Source of the DNA: Paenibacillus sp. FSL R7-0337 | GTDB taxonomy: Bacteria; Bacillota; Bacilli; Paenibacillales; Paenibacillaceae | Assembly: GCF_037969875.1 (NCBI RefSeq) | Contig: NZ_CP150218.1 | Coordinates: forward strand, 7,502,001-7,566,000 | DNA length: 64,000 nucleotides | Direction: 5' to 3' | In this document: piece after piece, positions 35,446 through 43,808 of the stretch | Numbering within the stretch: the stretch's first letter is position 1 | Layout of the letters: every line of letters starts with the position of its first letter | The notes under the pieces: generated by a model | Database searches by the model: none | Told to the model about the DNA's origin: nothing | What the model saw: the letters and a program-made list of their open reading frames with translations, nothing else | Position numbers and translations under genes: made by a program

Positions 35446-35464
35446 TATAATGGAAGCGTTACCA
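35446..35464 (+). promoter_or_regulatory. GH74 promoter -10 box overlapped by a cre site
   Basis: TATAAT (35446-35451) is followed without a gap by TGGAAGCGTTACCA (35451-35464), which matches the CcpA consensus at all but two defined positions. No good -35 box is visible. Overlap of cre with the -10/start region predicts repression of the xyloglucanase by preferred sugars. Confidence 0.65.
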
Positions 35465-35489
35465 AAGTATGCTTGGGGAGGTAAGGATC

Positions 35490-38400
35490 ATGAGTCGAAA
35501 ATGTATCCGTAGACTAGGAATACTCGTCCTGCTGACAGCGATGTCAGGCTCTTTGTTTAACGTTGCTCCCGCTGTAACCCATGCCGCAGCCAGTGAAGAC
35601 TACAGCTGGAACAGTGTGGTTACCGGTGCGGGCGGCGGTTTTGTGCCGGGGATTATTTTCAACCAGACGGAACCGAATCTGATCTATGCGCGGACGGATA
35701 TTGGCGGGGCTTACCGCTGGAATGAGGCGGACGGTAGCTGGATTCCGCTGAATGACTCGGTCGGCTGGGTGGACTGGAACAAGAACGGCGTAGACGCGCT
35801 GGCTACCGATCCGGTTGATCCGGATAAGGTGTATATGGCAACCGGGACGTACACGAATTCCTGGGATGGCAATGGTCAAATTATGCGTTCCAGCGACCGT
35901 GGGGATACCTGGCAGTCTACGGCGCTTCCCTTCAAGGTTGGTGGTAATATGCCTGGACGTTCAGCCGGGGAACGGCTGGTGATTGACCCGAATAAGAACA
36001 GCATTCTGTTCTTCGGGGCGCGTAGCGGGAACGGTCTGTGGAAGAGTGTGGACTCAGGCGTGACCTGGTCTAAGGTTACCTCCTTCACTAACGTAGGGAC
36101 GTATGTCCAGAATCCGGCGAATGAGTATCAGAGTGATATCGTGGGCTTGTCCTGGATTACTTTTGATAAAAGTACGGGCTCTGCCGGACAAGCTACCCAG
36201 ACCATCTATGTCGGCGTCGCGGATACCGCCAAAAGTGTGTTCCGCAGCACAGATGGAGGTGCAACCTGGTCAGCGCTGCCGGGTCAGCCGGTAGGCCTGC
36301 TTCCGCATCATGGGGAGCTGTCGGCAACCGGCGATCTGTACCTTACCTACAGTGACGGGGTCGGGCCGTATGACGGACGCAAGGGTGAAGTCTGGAAATA
36401 TAACACAACCAGTGGCGTCTGGAAAAACATCAGCCCGTCAACCGGAGCTGACAACTTCTACGGCTTCGGGGGACTTGCGCTGGATGCCCAGCATCCGAAT
36501 ACGCTTATGGTCGCCAGCCTCAATGCCTGGTGGCCGGACGAGGTGATCTTCCGCAGTAAGGATGGCGGAGAGACCTGGAGCCGGATCTGGGATTGGGGCT
36601 TCTATCCGGAGCGCAACTACAAGTTCGAGATGGATATCACAGCGGCGCCGTGGCTCAATCTTGGGCTGACTTCGAGCTCGCTTGATCCTGCACCGAAGAT
36701 GGGCTGGATGATGGGGGACCTTGAGATTGACCCGTTCAACTCGGACCGGATGATGTACGGCACGGGTGCTACGATCTACGGTACGAATAACCTCGGAGCC
36801 TGGGACACCGGCGGCAAGGTCAACATATCCGTGATGGCCAAAGGGGTAGAAGAGACCGCAGTGCTCGGGCTGATCAGCCCGCCAGCGGGTGCCCACCTGA
36901 TTACTGCACTTGGTGATGTGTCCGGCTTCCGGTATGAGGATCTGACAGCGGCACCCGTCAAGTTCCAGACCAGCCCTTCCTGGGCCAGCACGAACAGCAT
37001 CGATTATGCAGAGCTGGACCCGGCCTATGTCGTCCGTGTCGGCGGTGTGGACAAAGAGAAATATCCGAACAGCAAGTCAATCGGGATCTCGAATGACAAC
37101 GGCAAGAACTGGTATATGCCCAATGCGGAACCCTCCAGAAACGGCAGCACCACGGTAGGCCAGGGCCAGATTGCTGTATCGGCGAGCGGCAATGCGCTGC
37201 TGTGGAGTACGTCAGATATCGGGGTCTTTTATTCCAAGACCGGCGGCAATGCCTGGACCGCAAGCAGCGGCGTACCTGCCGGAGCGAAGATTGCCTCGGA
37301 CCGGGTGAATCCGAATAAATTCTATGGCTTCTATGAGGGCAAGCTCTATGTCAGCACGGATAGTGGAGCTACCTTCACTGCTACGGCAGCCACCGGCTTG
37401 CCTGCCAATAACGTGAACGGCCTGCAGCCCAGCCAGGCACAGGTCAGTCTTAAGGCAATGCCAGGCGTTGAAGGAGATATCTGGTTTGCCGGAGGACATC
37501 CGCAGGATAAGTATGGCATATGGCATTCTACCAACTCAGGTGCCAGCTTCACGAAGCTGAGCAATGTGGAGGAAGCGGACCTGATCGGGTTCGGTAAGGC
37601 TGCGCCGGGTGAGAATTACATGGCACTCTATACGGTAGCCCAGATTGATGGTGTTAGAGGAGTCTTCCGTTCGGATGACGCCGGAGCCAGCTGGGTGCGG
37701 ATTAATGATGATAATCATCAGTATGCCAGAATTAATATGGCGATTACCGGAGATCCGCGCGTCTATGGCCGTGTCTATCTCGGAACCAATGGCCGCGGGA
37801 CTTTATATGCTGATCCGGTGAACCCTCCGGCAGCAGGCTCCGTCATTACGCCGGTCACTGCCAGCTTTGATAAGAAGACGGGGAATCAGAGCGACGTTGA
37901 AGTGGCAATGACCCTGAACGGAAATACTCTGGATTCCATAACCAATGGAGCAACTGCACTAACTGCTGGCACGGATTATACAGTCAGCGGTTCAACGGTA
38001 ACGATTCATAAGGCTTATCTGGCAGCACAGCCCATCGGAGCAACAACCCTAACCTTCCATTTCAGTGCCGGAGCTGCGAAGACCTTAACGGTTACGGTGG
38101 CAGATACGACATCAACGGCTAATGATTCAACCCTCACACCAGTCACTGCCAGCTTCGACAAGAAGACGGGCAATCAGAGCGACATCGAAATAGCGATGAC
38201 CTTGAACGGGAATACTTTAACTTCTATTAAAAATGGCCCGGCAGTATTAACCGCCGGAACGGATTATACATTGAGCGGATCGGTTGTAACGATCCACAAG
38301 GCCTATCTGGCAGCACAGGCTGTGGGAACAACCACGCTCAGCTTCCAGTTCAGTGCAGGCGCACCGCAGAGCCTGGCGGTCATGGTGACAGATACGACAA

Positions 38401-38867
38401 CGCCGGTGGACGGCGGTCTGAAGGTCCAGATGTTCAATAGCAGCACCGCTAATGCTGTCAATGCCCTCAGCCCGCGGATCAAGCTCGTGAATACCGGTAC
38501 TGCTGAGGTCTCCCTCGCTGATGTGAAGCTCAGATATTATTACACCAGTGATGGCGAGCAGGCCCAGAATTTCTTCTGTGACTGGTCCCAGGTAGGGAGC
38601 GCCAATGTGACAGGGACGTTCGTGAAGCTGCCAGCAGCCTTGAGCGGCGCGGACCATTACCTGGAGCTGGGCTTCACAGCAGCAGCAGGCTCGCTTGCTC
38701 CGGGAGCCAGTATCGATATTCAGATGCGGGCCTCCAAGGCAGATTGGAGCAATTACTCCCAGACCGGCGATTATTCCTTCAATCCAGCGGGCACAGCTCC
38801 TGCGGATTGGGCCAAGCTGCCGGCTTACATCTCCGGCAGTCTGGTATGGGGGAATGAGCCTTTGTAG
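35490..38867 (+). CDS. Secreted GH74 xyloglucanase with two X2 modules and a CBM3
   Basis: The protein has 1125 residues from the ATG at 35490, after GGGGAGGT. A signal peptide ends near THAAA. Residues about 40-770 form the double seven-bladed propeller of GH74, with the first catalytic aspartate in YARTDIGGAYRW and the second in the GDVSGFRYEDL region. Two near-identical X2 (Ig-like, CBM_X2) modules follow at about 785-880 and 882-975 (ITPVTASFDKKTGNQSD and its copy). The C-terminal cellulose-binding CBM3 is at about 976-1125. It cleaves the glucan backbone of xyloglucan outside the cell. A cre site on its promoter indicates carbon catabolite control. Confidence 0.92.
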   Translation: MSRKCIRRLGILVLLTAMSGSLFNVAPAVTHAAASEDYSWNSVVTGAGGGFVPGIIFNQTEPNLIYARTDIGGAYRWNEADGSWIPLNDSVGWVDWNKNGVDALATDPVDPDKVYMATGTYTNSWDGNGQIMRSSDRGDTWQSTALPFKVGGNMPGRSAGERLVIDPNKNSILFFGARSGNGLWKSVDSGVTWSKVTSFTNVGTYVQNPANEYQSDIVGLSWITFDKSTGSAGQATQTIYVGVADTAKSVFRSTDGGATWSALPGQPVGLLPHHGELSATGDLYLTYSDGVGPYDGRKGEVWKYNTTSGVWKNISPSTGADNFYGFGGLALDAQHPNTLMVASLNAWWPDEVIFRSKDGGETWSRIWDWGFYPERNYKFEMDITAAPWLNLGLTSSSLDPAPKMGWMMGDLEIDPFNSDRMMYGTGATIYGTNNLGAWDTGGKVNISVMAKGVEETAVLGLISPPAGAHLITALGDVSGFRYEDLTAAPVKFQTSPSWASTNSIDYAELDPAYVVRVGGVDKEKYPNSKSIGISNDNGKNWYMPNAEPSRNGSTTVGQGQIAVSASGNALLWSTSDIGVFYSKTGGNAWTASSGVPAGAKIASDRVNPNKFYGFYEGKLYVSTDSGATFTATAATGLPANNVNGLQPSQAQVSLKAMPGVEGDIWFAGGHPQDKYGIWHSTNSGASFTKLSNVEEADLIGFGKAAPGENYMALYTVAQIDGVRGVFRSDDAGASWVRINDDNHQYARINMAITGDPRVYGRVYLGTNGRGTLYADPVNPPAAGSVITPVTASFDKKTGNQSDVEVAMTLNGNTLDSITNGATALTAGTDYTVSGSTVTIHKAYLAAQPIGATTLTFHFSAGAAKTLTVTVADTTSTANDSTLTPVTASFDKKTGNQSDIEIAMTLNGNTLTSIKNGPAVLTAGTDYTLSGSVVTIHKAYLAAQAVGTTTLSFQFSAGAPQSLAVMVTDTTTPVDGGLKVQMFNSSTANAVNALSPRIKLVNTGTAEVSLADVKLRYYYTSDGEQAQNFFCDWSQVGSANVTGTFVKLPAALSGADHYLELGFTAAAGSLAPGASIDIQMRASKADWSNYSQTGDYSFNPAGTAPADWAKLPAYISGSLVWGNEPL

Positions 38868-38874
38868 AATGAAC

Positions 38875-38912
38875 GGCAGCCCATGCACAATAGCATGGGC
38901 TGCCAGTTTTTA
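38875..38912 (+). terminator. Rho-independent terminator of the xyloglucanase gene
   Basis: GGCAGCCCATG and CATGGGCTGCC arms are followed by TTTTT, 7 bp after the stop codon. Confidence 0.88.
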
Positions 38913-39473
38913 GTCTAGGGCATTGAACACATATAAACCTCTATCGTTGATCAGTACATCAACAATAGAGGTTTATATTGTTACCACTATACCCATGTTA
39001 GTCTCAGACTCCTTATCCTATCCTTTGTTCTCAGCCGGGTAGAAATGGTCCGAGGCGGCAGTATATTTGCCTATCCTGCACATTCAAACTGTTCTCAACT
39101 GATCCGCTTACCACGATAGGATGGGATTGTGAAGCCAGTGAGCTTTAAGAAGCTCATACCGTTTCGTGTAGGGACTCACTTAAGGCTGGAATGACAGGAT
39201 CAAAGATATAGTCTCAGTCACAAGGTGGAGCGCTGCTTAAGATTAGCTGCCGGAGATTCTGTCCTGGCTAACGTTCTTCCTGCAGTGTCTGTTTCCTTGA
39301 GCTGATACCTGAATTATACCGTCCGAACGGAGAATAGTAAAAAGCCGAAATTTTTAAATTTGCACTTTCTAATTGGGAAAAGGTATTGTAAGCGCTGTTA
39401 TTCTGCGTTTTCCTTAGAATCTGCTGAATTCAAATCCCACTGCCTTTACTGTATAATGAAAAGGATGGTTTCA
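38913..39473. other. 561-bp non-coding region with strong hairpins
   Basis: No supported gene. An almost perfect hairpin lies at 38931-38978 (ATATAAACCTCTAT arms plus GTTGAT/ATCAAC). A second has GAGCTT/AAGCTC arms (about 39148-39163). The motif CCTATCCT recurs. The stretch resembles the non-coding end of an insertion element or an RNA gene, but no transposase frame is attached. A TATAAT box sits just upstream of the 39474 gene. Confidence 0.4.
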
Positions 39474-40145
39474 ATGCTGCGTAGACTCCGGCAGCTTTGC
39501 CTGGAGGGAAAGGATACGGAAATGAGCTTGTATGGAGTGAAGCTTGAGGAACTCGGCAGCGGGCTGCTGAAATCCTTTTTGGAGGATAATTATATATGTG
39601 CGGGTTATCCCGGTACGGGTGATCTGGAGCAGCATAGCAGAGAAGAGATCAGCAGCAAGCTGGCTGCCGCAGGCTATCACGGGCAGGAGCTGGAGGGGGC
39701 AACCCATACCCTGGATATCTTCGTCAATGCGATGCAGGATGGGGATTATGTGCTGATCGCCGATGAAGAGTGGGTGTATCTCGGGGACCTTGGCGATTAC
39801 TTCTATGATACCCGGCACAGCGGCACTGAGGATAGTACAGCCCACCGGCGCGGTGTCACCTGGCTGAAGAGTCTGCCTTTTGCTGCGGTTAATCTGGCTG
39901 CAGCAGAGCTGCTTGCTTCTGACAGCAGAATAACTGCTTATTCAGGAGTGCTGCCCGCAGCCCGAATCGATCTGTGGCTGGGGAATCAGGCAGGGGATGG
40001 CGGGAGTGCCGCCGGGGCCTGCTGCGTTCAGGTGGATGAAGCTACAGTAGCGCAGGCGCTAGCTATCCTGAAGGCGGCTCTATACAGCACGGATGTGGAG
40101 CGGCAAGAGCGTGCGGCTGTGGCGATTTTGCAGTATGCGCGGTGA
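39474..40145 (+). CDS. PUA/EVE-like (Mrr N-terminal type) domain protein without nuclease domain
   Basis: The protein has 223 residues from the ATG at 39474 with AAAAGGA upstream; a longer frame to 39360 contains the likely promoter and is not used. The middle (about 40-150) has GDLEQHSREEI, LDIFVNAMQDGDYVLI, VYLGDLGDYFYD and HRRGVTWLKSLPF. This pattern is seen in the PUA/EVE-like domain at the N-terminus of Mrr-type restriction endonucleases, where it reads modified bases. No PD-(D/E)XK nuclease follows: the last 70 residues are Ala/Leu-rich. The role is unknown; an orphan base-reader is one possibility. Confidence 0.55.
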   Translation: MLRRLRQLCLEGKDTEMSLYGVKLEELGSGLLKSFLEDNYICAGYPGTGDLEQHSREEISSKLAAAGYHGQELEGATHTLDIFVNAMQDGDYVLIADEEWVYLGDLGDYFYDTRHSGTEDSTAHRRGVTWLKSLPFAAVNLAAAELLASDSRITAYSGVLPAARIDLWLGNQAGDGGSAAGACCVQVDEATVAQALAILKAALYSTDVERQERAAVAILQYAR

Positions 40146-40179
40146 GTACGGATTAGGAATACGTCAGGATGATATAGAT

Positions 40180-40216
40180 AAGGGTCTTTCGGCAGAGTAG
40201 CCGGAAGACCCTTTTT
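40180..40216. terminator. Bidirectional terminator
   Basis: AAGGGTCTTTCGGC and GCCGGAAGACCCTT arms with a T run on the plus strand lie between two convergent genes. Confidence 0.82.
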
Positions 40217-40217
40217 A

Positions 40218-40835
40218 TTAGATAAATTCAACAAACTCATTAACCGGCTTGCGGTAGCCGCGCGGTCTGATCTTGTGCTGGTTATCCTTGCCGATCGTAA
40301 TCAGCATCACCGGAACCATATGGTCGCCGAGACCGAGTGTAGCCTTCACTGCCTCCGGATCGAAGCCGATCATCGGGCAGGTATCCCAGCCCTTATCCTT
40401 GGCAATCAGCATGAATTGCATCGCCGACAGAGAAGCATTGCGGATCGCTTCATCCCGCTGGAACGCATCATTCCCGGTATAAGCATCGTTGATGGATTGA
40501 ATGGTTTGCTCATAAGCATCCTCGCTCATCGCTCCCAGCAGCTTAAGCCCGCTATAGATTTCAGGAGCCTGCAGATAGGCATTCTTGTCACCCAGTACCA
40601 CAATAACAGCCGATGCGGTGTGGATCTTGTATTGACCATACGCGTCCTTGCGGATGGCTTCCTTCACGCTGTCATCGCTGATCACCTTGTAATGGGCGTG
40701 CTGAAGATTATAAGCTGAGGGAGCCAGACGGGCCAGGGAGAACATCTCTTCGAGCTCACTCTGCGGGATGGTAACACCTTCCACGAAATTATTAGCCGAT
40801 CTGCGGGATTGCACCAATTCGGAAAAAGTACTCAT
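40218..40835 (-). CDS. Nitroreductase family FMN oxidoreductase (MhqN/YodC-like)
   Basis: The protein has 205 residues. The FMN-binding RRSANNF segment near the N-terminus, LAPSAYNLQHAHYKV, and the C-terminal IGKDNQHKIRPRGYRKP pattern place it in the nitroreductase family near YodC/MhqN of B. subtilis. It would reduce quinones or nitro compounds with NAD(P)H. GGAGG precedes the start. The upstream region holds repeated AAGTTACTT/AACTTAC words (40902-40920) that may be a MarR- or DUF24-type operator. Confidence 0.88.
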   Translation of the reverse strand: MSTFSELVQSRRSANNFVEGVTIPQSELEEMFSLARLAPSAYNLQHAHYKVISDDSVKEAIRKDAYGQYKIHTASAVIVVLGDKNAYLQAPEIYSGLKLLGAMSEDAYEQTIQSINDAYTGNDAFQRDEAIRNASLSAMQFMLIAKDKGWDTCPMIGFDPEAVKATLGLGDHMVPVMLITIGKDNQHKIRPRGYRKPVNEFVEFI

Positions 40836-41021
40836 AAATCATTACCTCCATCTAATTATGTATGCTGCTTAGTTAAAATTAATTGCTAATATTAATTAAT
40901 AAACTTACATTAAGTTACTTGCTTAAGATATCACGACTCTTTGCATACGTCAATGAGCAAATACATAATAATTTGTAAATTTAACCTGATTAAATAACTG
41001 AGTTCGATAAAATCGATAAGG

Positions 41022-41039
41022 AAGTGATAAAAATCACAA
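41022..41039. promoter_or_regulatory. Candidate Rex- or Fnr-type operator (distal)
   Basis: A palindrome GTGATAAAAATCAC (41024-41037) lies in AT-rich sequence. In reverse it starts TTGTGA and ends TCAC, close to the Rex consensus TTGTGA-N6-TCACAA, and it also fits a Crp/Fnr box. It lies 42 bp upstream of the second candidate site. Confidence 0.4.
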
Positions 41040-41063
41040 AAATAGGTTGAAAAGACAAAAAGA

Positions 41064-41096
41064 TTGTGACAATAATAACAAATAGAGTGTTATAAT
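41064..41096 (+). promoter_or_regulatory. yjlC-ndh promoter with overlapping Rex-like site
   Basis: TTGTGACAATAATAACAA (41064-41081) matches the Rex consensus with one mismatch in the right arm. It overlaps the presumed -35 region of a promoter whose -10 is TATAAT (41091-41096). In B. subtilis the yjlC-ndh operon is controlled by Rex, which supports the assignment. Confidence 0.5.
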
Positions 41097-41159
41097 AGTC
41101 ACATAGTTTCACTTGGATGTCATTATGCAAGAATACGATTTGTAAAAGGAGACTTCGAT

Positions 41160-41597
41160 ATGTCAGAAACCGTTACCCAAAATCTTCCTGAACAAGAAAT
41201 ACCAGAAGCTGCCCTTCCCAAAGAGGATGTGCTGAAAGAGCTTTTGAAGCCGGAGGTTCAGCAATCTCTGATGGCACTGGTCGAGCAGTTGCCGCAGATC
41301 ACACAAATGGTCAGTGTATTGTCCAAATCACTAGATTTTGTGCAGTCGGTTGCCACGGATGAAGTACTTAAGAATGATACAGTCGGTGCGATCAAGGAAA
41401 TGGCGGGTCCTGTGGTGGGCACTGCCAAGAATCTGGCGGCTACTGTCATTGAAGCGAAAGACCGCGCGGATGCAAGCAGTGAAACCATCAGCCTGTTCGG
41501 CATGATGAAGATGATCAAGGACCCGCAGGTGCAGAAGGCTCTCCGGTTCATGAATGCTTATCTACAGGTCAGCGGTGAACGTCAATCGGGCAAATAA
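41160..41597 (+). CDS. yjlC: DUF1641 protein (YjlC-like)
   Basis: The protein has 145 residues with AAAAGGAG upstream. It is an amphipathic helical DUF1641 protein (LMALVEQLPQITQMVSVLSK, TISLFGMMKMIKDPQVQKAL). In B. subtilis the homologue yjlC is the first gene of the ndh operon, and its product is thought to accompany NADH dehydrogenase. The same order is seen here, with ndh 31 bp downstream. It has no membrane segment of its own. Confidence 0.85.
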   Translation: MSETVTQNLPEQEIPEAALPKEDVLKELLKPEVQQSLMALVEQLPQITQMVSVLSKSLDFVQSVATDEVLKNDTVGAIKEMAGPVVGTAKNLAATVIEAKDRADASSETISLFGMMKMIKDPQVQKALRFMNAYLQVSGERQSGK

Positions 41598-41628
41598 GCC
41601 CGTAATACTTAATGATGGAGGAATGATC

Positions 41629-42807
41629 ATGTCAAAACATATAGTGATTCTAGGTGCAGGCTACGGCGGCTTGCTAAGTGCCTTAACCGTTCGTAAATAT
41701 ATGAGCAAAGCGGAAGCCAAAATTACGGTAGTCAATCAGTATCCGACTCACCAGATTATTACGGAATTGCACCGGCTTGCAGCGGGCAGTGCGTCTGAAC
41801 AGGCGGTTGCCATGCCGCTGGCGAAGCTGTTCGCCGGTAAAGATATTGATCTGAAAATCGCCAAGGTCAATTCGTTCTCCGCAGAGAACAAGCAGATTAT
41901 TCTCTCGGACGGCGTCATGCTGACTTATGATGCTCTCGTTGTCGGTCTGGGCAGCACGACAGCATACTTTGGTATTCCGGGACTTGAAGAGTACAGCATG
42001 GTGCTGAAATCAGCAGCAGATGCGCTCCGGATTCGCCGGCATATTGAAGACCGGATTCGTGACTATTCCAAAACCCGCAACGCAGCAGATGCTACGATTC
42101 TGATCGGCGGCGGCGGATTGACCGGGGTAGAGCTGGTAGGCGAAATCGCCGACATTCTGCCCAAGCTGACGAAGCAATATGGAGTGAATCCTGCTGAGAT
42201 CAAGCTTCTGCTCGTTGAAGCGGGTCCGAAGATTCTCCCCGTCCTGCCGGATCATCTGATTGAGCGCGCTACAGCCAGTCTGGAGAAGCGCGGGGTGCAG
42301 TTCCTGACCGGTCTTCCGGTTACGAAGGTGGCCGACAATACGATTGATCTGAAGGATGGGCAGCAGATTGTGGCGAACACCTTCGTCTGGACCGGCGGGG
42401 TACAGGGCAATCCGCTGGTTGGCGAATCCGGTCTTGAAGTCAACCGCGGCCGGGCCACGGTGAATGAGTTCCTGCAGTCCACTTCGCACCCTAATGTATT
42501 TGTAGCCGGAGACAGCGCTGTTGTCTTTGCACCGGATGGCCGTCCTTATCCGCCGACGGCACAGATCGCCTGGCAGATGGGTGAGCTGATCGGCTACAAT
42601 CTGTTCGCTCATCTTAATGATAAACCGCAGGAAGCCTTCAGCCCGGTCAATTCCGGCACACTCGCCAGCCTAGGACGCAAAGACGGGGTAGCCATTGTCG
42701 GCGGTAACTCCACTCCGCTGAAGGGGCTGCCGGCTACACTGATGAAGGAAGCCAGCAATATCCGTTACTTGACTCATATCCATGGCTTGTTCAGTCTGGC
42801 CTATTAA
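41629..42807 (+). CDS. ndh: Type II NADH dehydrogenase
   Basis: The protein has 392 residues from the ATG at 41629, after GGAGGA. It has an FAD-binding GAGYGGLLSA at the N-terminus, the NADH-binding GGGGLTGVELVGEIAD in the middle, and VFVAGDSAVV, which contacts FAD. It is a single-subunit non-proton-pumping enzyme that passes electrons from NADH to menaquinone at the inner membrane face. It lacks an obvious transmembrane helix and should attach by C-terminal amphipathic sequence. It is co-transcribed with yjlC. Confidence 0.93.
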   Translation: MSKHIVILGAGYGGLLSALTVRKYMSKAEAKITVVNQYPTHQIITELHRLAAGSASEQAVAMPLAKLFAGKDIDLKIAKVNSFSAENKQIILSDGVMLTYDALVVGLGSTTAYFGIPGLEEYSMVLKSAADALRIRRHIEDRIRDYSKTRNAADATILIGGGGLTGVELVGEIADILPKLTKQYGVNPAEIKLLLVEAGPKILPVLPDHLIERATASLEKRGVQFLTGLPVTKVADNTIDLKDGQQIVANTFVWTGGVQGNPLVGESGLEVNRGRATVNEFLQSTSHPNVFVAGDSAVVFAPDGRPYPPTAQIAWQMGELIGYNLFAHLNDKPQEAFSPVNSGTLASLGRKDGVAIVGGNSTPLKGLPATLMKEASNIRYLTHIHGLFSLAY

Positions 42808-42822
42808 TCTCTTATCCTAAGA

Positions 42823-42861
42823 TCCCCCTAGGGCTGTCATATGGCAGTCTTAGGGGGTTTT
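42823..42861 (+). terminator. Rho-independent terminator of yjlC-ndh
   Basis: CCCCCTA..CTG and CAG..TAGGGGG arms are followed by TTTT, 16 bp after the ndh stop codon. Confidence 0.8.
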
Positions 42862-42972
42862 CTGATTTAAAATAAGGAATAATTTTCAATCAAAACGTGT
42901 CCGCAGGAAAATCAATTTGCTATAATGATCATGTTTACATAATACAGATATTTTCATAGGAGGATTTCAGGC

Positions 42973-43602
42973 ATGCCATTTCAAAAGAACGATATCATCC
43001 TGTTCCAGGGGGATAGCATCACGGATTGTGGACGCAATTACGCCGATGCCTCTTCGCTGGGTGTAGGTTACGCGCTGATGGCGGGCGCCCGGCTTGGCCT
43101 TCAGTATGCAGAGAAGAATCTTACGTTCCTGAACCGCGGAGTCAGCGGCAACCGGGCGGTCGACCTGCAGGAGCGCTGGGAGAGGGATTGTCTTGCGCTG
43201 AAGCCAACCTGGGTATCTATTTATATTGGAATAAATGATACCTGGCGGTGGTATGATTCCGGGCAGGAGACTACAGCGGCTGAATTCGAGTCGTCCTACC
43301 GTGATCTGATTGAACGGACCAAGCAGCATCTGGATGCCAAGCTGGTGCTGGTAGAGCCGTTCGTATTGCCGGTGCCGGTAGACCGCAAGGGCTGGCGTCA
43401 GGACTTGGACCCCAAAATTCACGTAGTTCGTGAGCTGGCCCGTGAATACGGCGCTGTACTCGTGCCGTTGGATGGTCTGTTCGCAGCGGCATCCGTCAAG
43501 GCTGAACCTGCCTACTGGGCGGCGGATGGCGTGCACCCTTCGCCTGCGGGACATGCCTTAATCGCCGATGCCTGGATGAAGGCCGTAGGTGCAATAAGCT
43601 AA
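42973..43602 (+). CDS. SGNH/GDSL-family hydrolase
   Basis: The protein has 209 residues with ATAGGAGG upstream. Block I is FQGDSITDCGRN (nucleophilic serine), block III is YIGINDTWRWY, and block V is WAADGVHPSPAGH with the Asp-His pair. The nearest well-known groups are rhamnogalacturonan acetylesterase-like and other carbohydrate esterases, so deacetylation of plant polysaccharide fragments is plausible. No signal peptide is present, so it acts in the cytoplasm. Confidence 0.9.
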   Translation: MPFQKNDIILFQGDSITDCGRNYADASSLGVGYALMAGARLGLQYAEKNLTFLNRGVSGNRAVDLQERWERDCLALKPTWVSIYIGINDTWRWYDSGQETTAAEFESSYRDLIERTKQHLDAKLVLVEPFVLPVPVDRKGWRQDLDPKIHVVRELAREYGAVLVPLDGLFAAASVKAEPAYWAADGVHPSPAGHALIADAWMKAVGAIS

Positions 43603-43661
43603 AGTGGAGTTCAGCGGGAGATTGAGCCGCGCAATTATTGCCTATTGAGATCACCGTACTC

Positions 43662-43694
43662 ACCGGTTCCAGCGTCTGCGGGGGCCGGTTTTTT
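43662..43694 (+). terminator. Rho-independent terminator
   Basis: ACCGG and CCGGT arms with extra pairs are followed by six T, about 60 bp after the GDSL hydrolase stop codon. Confidence 0.65.
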
Positions 43695-43808
43695 GACGTC
43701 TGCCTGACAGGCGCCTTGCTGCTGAACGGCAGGAAGGAGGCGTTCATTTCACTCTGCGTAGTAAGACTGTTATACTTAGAAGATACATAAGATTTGGAGG
43801 TGGAACCC

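Noticed and set aside
38931..38978. Long hairpin considered as an attachment site or IS terminal repeat
   Set aside because: No integrase or transposase adjoins it and no second copy was seen, so only a structured sequence is claimed.
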